Source: Lates calcarifer (lineage: Eukaryota > Chordata > Actinopteri > Centropomidae). Taken from it: 64,000 nucleotides of DNA. A program made the position numbers and the translations under genes. Shown one piece after another: positions 59,623 to 64,000 of the stretch; position 1 is the stretch's first letter; every line of letters starts with the position of its first letter. Location of the stretch: NCBI RefSeq assembly GCF_001640805.2, contig NC_066851.1, forward strand, positions 4,514,196 through 4,578,195, in the 5' to 3' direction. The notes under the pieces are model-generated. The model searched no databases, was not told where the DNA came from, and saw only the letters and a program-made list of their open reading frames with translations.

Positions 59623-60552
59623 ACCACTAAATTGCCATCCACACTTCTGTTTTATTCAGTGATTCAAATAGCTCTGCTGTTGAATGAATTGATAGCTGTT
59701 ACCTGCAAATGGAGAAATAGTTAGCCAATTAGAGCTTTGTCTACAGCATCAGAACAAAAATGGCAGCATTTTACAGGCTGGTTTGGACAAGCAAATACAA
59801 AACAAAAAAATTAAATCAAACCCCCTAAACTAAAATTGATAGACCTAGCATCAGGCTGAATGCATGAGCTAGATTCACAGATGTATTATATAAACTGGAT
59901 AGTGGATGCCAAAATGAAAATTTCTTGTCAAGCACATAATCCAGAAAAGTTTTCTAACTTCCAGGTTTGCTTTCACATTGTGCAGGCCACTCTTTATGTT
60001 CATTAGTGTTTCTTCTACTGATCCTCCCAGCATGGTCCTGCCCAGCCCATAGACTTTACACAGGGATGATGTCACACTCATAGAAATAGCTTTTCTAGGC
60101 TCTGGGAAAATTTAGCAAATCTAAAACTTCCATGTTTCCCAATCCAAGTTTTTACAGATGTTTTTTTTTTTTTTATAATGGTGGTGCATGGGGACATACT
60201 TTTTGGGCAATAGGGAATGTTTTTGTTGCAGTATTGTGAGTAACCACAGGGACTAATGGGCTGCAAGGCTGTGGGCAATGTTGCACCCTATTACATCCAC
60301 GGTTTCATTTCTACAAAAGCCAAGTCCTGCAGCTTCCCAGAGCATCTGGTCACTTGATAACTGGATCAAATTTCTGTTTGATTTCAGTCAGTGACACTGG
60401 TACTCTCAGGCGGTAGAGCTTTACTGCCAATGTGAGGCCTGGATGGGTCAGGCCACACAGCTGTCTAGATAACTTGGAGACAGTTTCAGACAGGGCTCTG
60501 TTATTGGTCAATTTGACCTTTCAGTTGACCCACTAATCATGTGTGTCCCATT

Positions 60553-60553
<1 letters not shown>
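59623..60553. other. Nothing recognised
   Basis: Minus-strand frames at 59875-60081 and 60078-60278 adjoin the frame at 59374-59622, but all are interrupted and unrecognised. A T run lies at 60161-60173. Confidence 0.45.
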
Positions 60554-60585
<32 letters not shown>

Positions 60586-60590
60586 TATAT
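60554..60590. repeat. (TA)n(CA)n compound microsatellite
   Basis: Eight TA units, about eight AC units, then a few AT. Confidence 0.95.
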
Positions 60591-61596
60591 TGTACAAAGC
60601 GATGGTTGCTGCCCTGATTTAGATGAGTGGGAAAACCTCCAGTGGTGCAGCCAGTGGATAATTTACCCGTTGAAGGTTAGTTGGCTGATTTATGTTGCAC
60701 CTGTGTTGGATGTGACTGTGTGGGGTTTACCAACATTGTTGGTGGAACTATGCTGCAGGGATTGCAGAAACAGGTGAATGGTGACATCAAACCAGTAAGA
60801 CTTGCTCCAAGTTTGAATGTTTTACATTTTTCTTGCTTGTCCTTTGATTTTTCCTTCTTTTATGTGGTTATTTGTGAAATTGACTCTACTGTAACCTCAC
60901 AGCTCATACACCTTTGTATGCATAGCTTTGGCTTTGTTTCCCTGCACTCATGCCTTGCTCTGTGCCATTGGACCAGACATCATACAGAGAGTGTGAGAAA
61001 TCTCCTTTGTCTGTTAGGACTAAGTCATAAACATTGTTAAATCATTTTTGAAAGGTTATTTAGTGATTTTCACTTCAGCATGGTTTGAAAATGGGAAAGG
61101 TTGACATTTTTGTGATGTCCTTGCGAGGACACAGAAACTCTCCCAAACAGGCAAGCAAATTATGCTGTTTACATCATTACATGTAATGCAGAAAGTATTT
61201 GTGAGAAAAGGGGTTTTATTTTTGCCCCTTGTTAAAGGTTGAGATTTGCATATAAATTGACCATCTTATTTCTCTCACTGCAGCCCTTGCAGCCTTTATT
61301 TAATTTGTGGTCATGTTAATGAGTTCTGCTAGCATGGTACATTGTGAGACTACTTATACAGTATATTTGAATGCATATTGTCTATTTAGGCAATGGCCTA
61401 ATTTCTTGATTAGACTACAGTATTCAAATTTTAGTAAAACCTGCAGGTTTTGTATGTTCTCTGATTAGAGTATGAGAGGATTTGAAGAGTAGAATTTATG
61501 CCCCAAATTGATTTGCTTGTTGAGGTTTTATGTATATTGAAGTTGGGTTTGTTCAGTGCAGAATGCAAAGAACATGACTAATACAAGAATGATGTT
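60591..61596. other. Nothing recognised
   Basis: The 119-codon frame at 60681-61040 is Cys/Leu/Phe-rich with no recognisable motif; probably accidental. Confidence 0.45.
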
Positions 61597-62905
61597 TTGT
61601 TTGAACTCTGTATTGTAGATACTGCAACATCACATCTTGCGCAGTGCCCCATGAACCTTCAGGAGGTGCAATTTAGGATTCAGGAAAAGCAACGTAGATT
61701 CCATTCTGTTTGGTCTGCAACAGTGGACCAGCCCTTAACCATTGCAAGGAAAGTTCCAGAGTCAGTGCATCTGCTTTGTGGATTTAAAGTGGCAGATGAC
61801 CTTATCCTCTGGGGTATCTTGTGGAGGGTACTGCCTTGTCTGTACTGTATGGGGTGCTGATGCAATTGCTGTGAGTGAATCAGTCCTTGCATAACCAGAG
61901 TGACAGCTGACTCCATATTCTTGGCTTGAAGTCAAGTGCATTCCCAGTGGCCTTTGGGTTTTGCCGGCATTGTGTCTTGTCACTGATTCTCCCTGATTCA
62001 CAGAATCTCAAAGTGCAACTGTGGTGGAGAGAGTGTCCAGAACTCTCCATCTCCATCTGTCTTTACCCTCATTTTTTGTAATCCCTCATTAAAAAAAACA
62101 CTGTCTCTGTTTTTTGCAGATGATGTGGTTCCCTTGGCTTAATCAGGTGTTGATCTGCAGAGCACAGTCTGGCGGTTTGTAGCTGAGTCAGTACTACCAA
62201 ATCTGATGCCAGGGTTCTCTGCCAGAAAAAGGTGAAATTGCTACATTTGATGTGAGAGCGAGTCAAGAGAATTCCAAGACAAGGACTTCAAGTGTCTTGG
62301 GGTCTTGGTCATGAGTGGCAATAAGCTGGTTCGTGAGAACAAATAAATTAATTGGTGGAGTAAAGGCGCAGTCATACTCCAACCAAGTGTTAGTTGGATA
62401 GTCAAACAATGTGTGAAACCTCCACACCAACCCCTACACCCTTCCAGCATCAATACTGGGTTGGGCTGCATCCAACAATTTGTGTTACTTTCTGAAACTG
62501 ACAATCCAACTTTCACACCTACTTCATGCAGCAATTGGCCAGTTGCGTCGAGGTGATGAAGTACTAATGCTTTCCTTTATTCATTCTTTTCACAGCTATT
62601 TCTATTTCTGGCACTTCCTATGTGAGTTGTTATGAATGCCCTAATGAATCCAATGATGATGCTGTACTGGACTGTTGTGGTGAAGAGGGAGCTGGGCTTG
62701 AAGTCAAATCCTCAGTATGTTGGTCAGTCAGTGTTCTAATCCTCACTTGTGTTTGTAACCTCTGAAAGAATTAAAAATAAAAATAAAAGCAGCTGAAACA
62801 AATTTACTACACAGGGTAGGAGGACTCAGCCATATAGATAGGGTTATGAGTTTAAACTACTGGAGGGGGCTTGAAGTAGAACCTCTGCTCCTTTGCATTG
62901 AAAGT
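61597..62905 (+). pseudogene. RTE-like LINE reverse transcriptase, decayed
   Basis: Remnants of one RT in order: ATVDQPLTIARKV (expected GRGTVDQL.TLSRVLE), LILWGILWRVL (expected PRGILWGVLREYG), LGLKSSAFPVAFGFCRHCV-like sequence around 61925 (expected the FPVGVGLRQGC region), and FADDVV with the YxDD-type catalytic pair at 62113-62124. Then come FSARK (expected LCRKK), LGVLVMSGN (expected LGVLFTSEG), LYWTVVVKRELG near 62660 and GLEVEPLLLCIES near 62870. The set matches a common fish LINE that I place in or near the RTE clade; the clade is inferred. Stops, frameshifts and a roughly 290-bp foreign segment (about 62360-62650) break it. The endonuclease and C terminus are missing. Confidence 0.85.
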
Positions 62906-64000
62906 TGTTTCTTCTTTTTTTTTGGTCACTGTGTTATCTTCAGACCAATTACTGAAGAAGAAAAGAAACTTGTGCTGTGCATTAAGACAGTTAAGTACAA
63001 GACTGTGTTGCACTGCAATAAGCACCCCTGCCATGAAAAGCACCCTCGTTATTTTAACCCTATCCCTAACCCTAGGCAATTATCACTCCTCATTCCTAAA
63101 CCTAATCTTACAGGGATGCTTTTCACAGCAGGGCTGCCTATTACGGCATTACAGACTGGCATTGCAGGCTGATGAGTGTATACAACAGACAGCACTACCC
63201 AACAGAGACATAGAGATGATTTTGCTGTCAATCCTCTCATCAAACACAGGATAAGGTGATTAATGGAACAGAACTTAATGTAGCCCTGTAAACCTTTGAT
63301 CCCAGTCTGAGAAACCTCAAATCAACGGATAAATTAGGCTGTTCATTCCCACAATGGACACTTCAAATCCACTGACCTCCTTTCACCACATTACAAAAAA
63401 ACTCACCCAAAAGTGTTTGTGCATGCAAGGCACATCTCCTTGTTTTCTATGGTCAGACTAAGAGCTAGCAGCAGCACAACAGAATGAGTTGTTTCTGCTC
63501 TTGGAAGGCCTCTCAAAACAATTATGTGGCATACAATGTTTGTATAATGAGCAAGCCATAATTTACTCTCAATATAAACACACACAACCTTGAATGAAAG
63601 TGAAGGCCCCTGAGACACAAAATGGAACAAACTGAGCTAGTGCATTAACAGTGGTTGGCAAGAAATTCCCGTTTAGGTTTGTGCAATTATTTTCTTGGGT
63701 TGCTGTCACGGTCTTCCTCTAAGCTTAGTGAAAAGTAACAGTCCCCTCTGTGATAAACTATAATTACACTGTATTCAGTCATGCTGTTGACACTAATCAT
63801 GAAGCACTCAGGATCACGAGGGGTTATGAGCAAACACAAAGGTAGATTTGGATTCTGAAGAAAAGTCAACAATTTTAAGTAAACATCGTTACTTTGGAGG
63901 TCATTTTGACTCATCAGTCCAAATGTTCTTACAGAAAAGTGGGTACTGAAAGATTTATTCAAAATACTGCAGCCTAATTCATTTTAAAGGCAACCAAATA
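62906..64000. other. Nothing recognised
   Basis: Several overlapping short frames (62846-63254, 63687-63962) with no conserved content. 63055-63075 holds three CCCTA units (CCCTATCCCTAACCCTAGG), telomere-like but too short to matter. Confidence 0.45.

Noticed and set aside
60405..60425. AGGCGGTAGAGC, similar to the SINE head
   Set aside because: No B box or SINE body follows.
60681..61040. 119-codon plus frame
   Set aside because: Unstructured Cys/Leu/Phe-rich translation, no neighbours, no motif.
62106..62119. CTGTTTTTTGCAG looked like a splice acceptor
   Set aside because: It is the codon run leading into the FADD motif of the RTE-like reverse transcriptase.
63055..63075. Telomere-like CCCTAA repeats
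   Set aside because: Only about three imperfect units; too short for an interstitial telomere.

Overview
The window looks like non-coding DNA from a ray-finned fish, most likely a spiny-rayed (percomorph-type) teleost. The base composition is AT-rich and CpG-poor. There are many (CA)n, (TC)n and (TAA)n microsatellites, and long open frames are absent apart from chance ones. The interspersed repeats are of kinds I know from teleost genomes: L2-like and RTE-like LINE tails, Tc1/mariner remnants, hAT elements and MITEs, a tRNA-like SINE, and several anonymous dispersed families. Repeat family assignments come from recalled consensus patterns, not from a database search. I found no complete host gene, rRNA or tRNA gene, or CRISPR array. 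The window reads as an intergenic desert or part of a very large intron.

Layout. 1-10 kb: mostly unique AT-rich DNA, with dispersed repeats at 3.0-3.3, 4.0-4.3, 6.1-6.3, 7.3-7.6 and 8.95 kb, and an L2-like LINE 3' end at 7.8 kb. 10-24 kb: a Tc1 end at 10.05 kb, three dispersed-repeat copies (14.5, 17.6, 19.2 kb) and a LINE-like 3' tail at 23.1 kb. 24-30 kb: an intact hAT MITE with a perfect 8-bp target duplication (24.4 kb) and a rearranged, palindromic Tc1 element with remnant transposase in both arms (28.6-29.4 kb). 31-41 kb: repeats plus several exon-like open segments. 42-49 kb: a Tc1 fragment carrying a perfect hairpin, repeat-family copies, and a MITE nested inside an older repeat. 49-54 kb: a SINE, an L2-like LINE 3' end and a probable Tc1 remnant. 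56.2-57.8 kb: a complete but internally deleted hAT transposon with an 8-bp target duplication, whose broken transposase keeps the N-terminal zinc-finger part and the C-terminal dimerisation tail. 61.6-62.9 kb: a decayed RTE-like reverse transcriptase.

The annotated coding matter is therefore transposon-derived and broken. Six short exon-like segments are given as low-confidence candidates because they combine an open frame with one or more of splice-like borders, local GC or CpG enrichment and protein-like composition. I recognise none of them. The strongest observations are the two transposons with exact target-site duplications, the palindromic Tc1 derivative, and the nested MITE.
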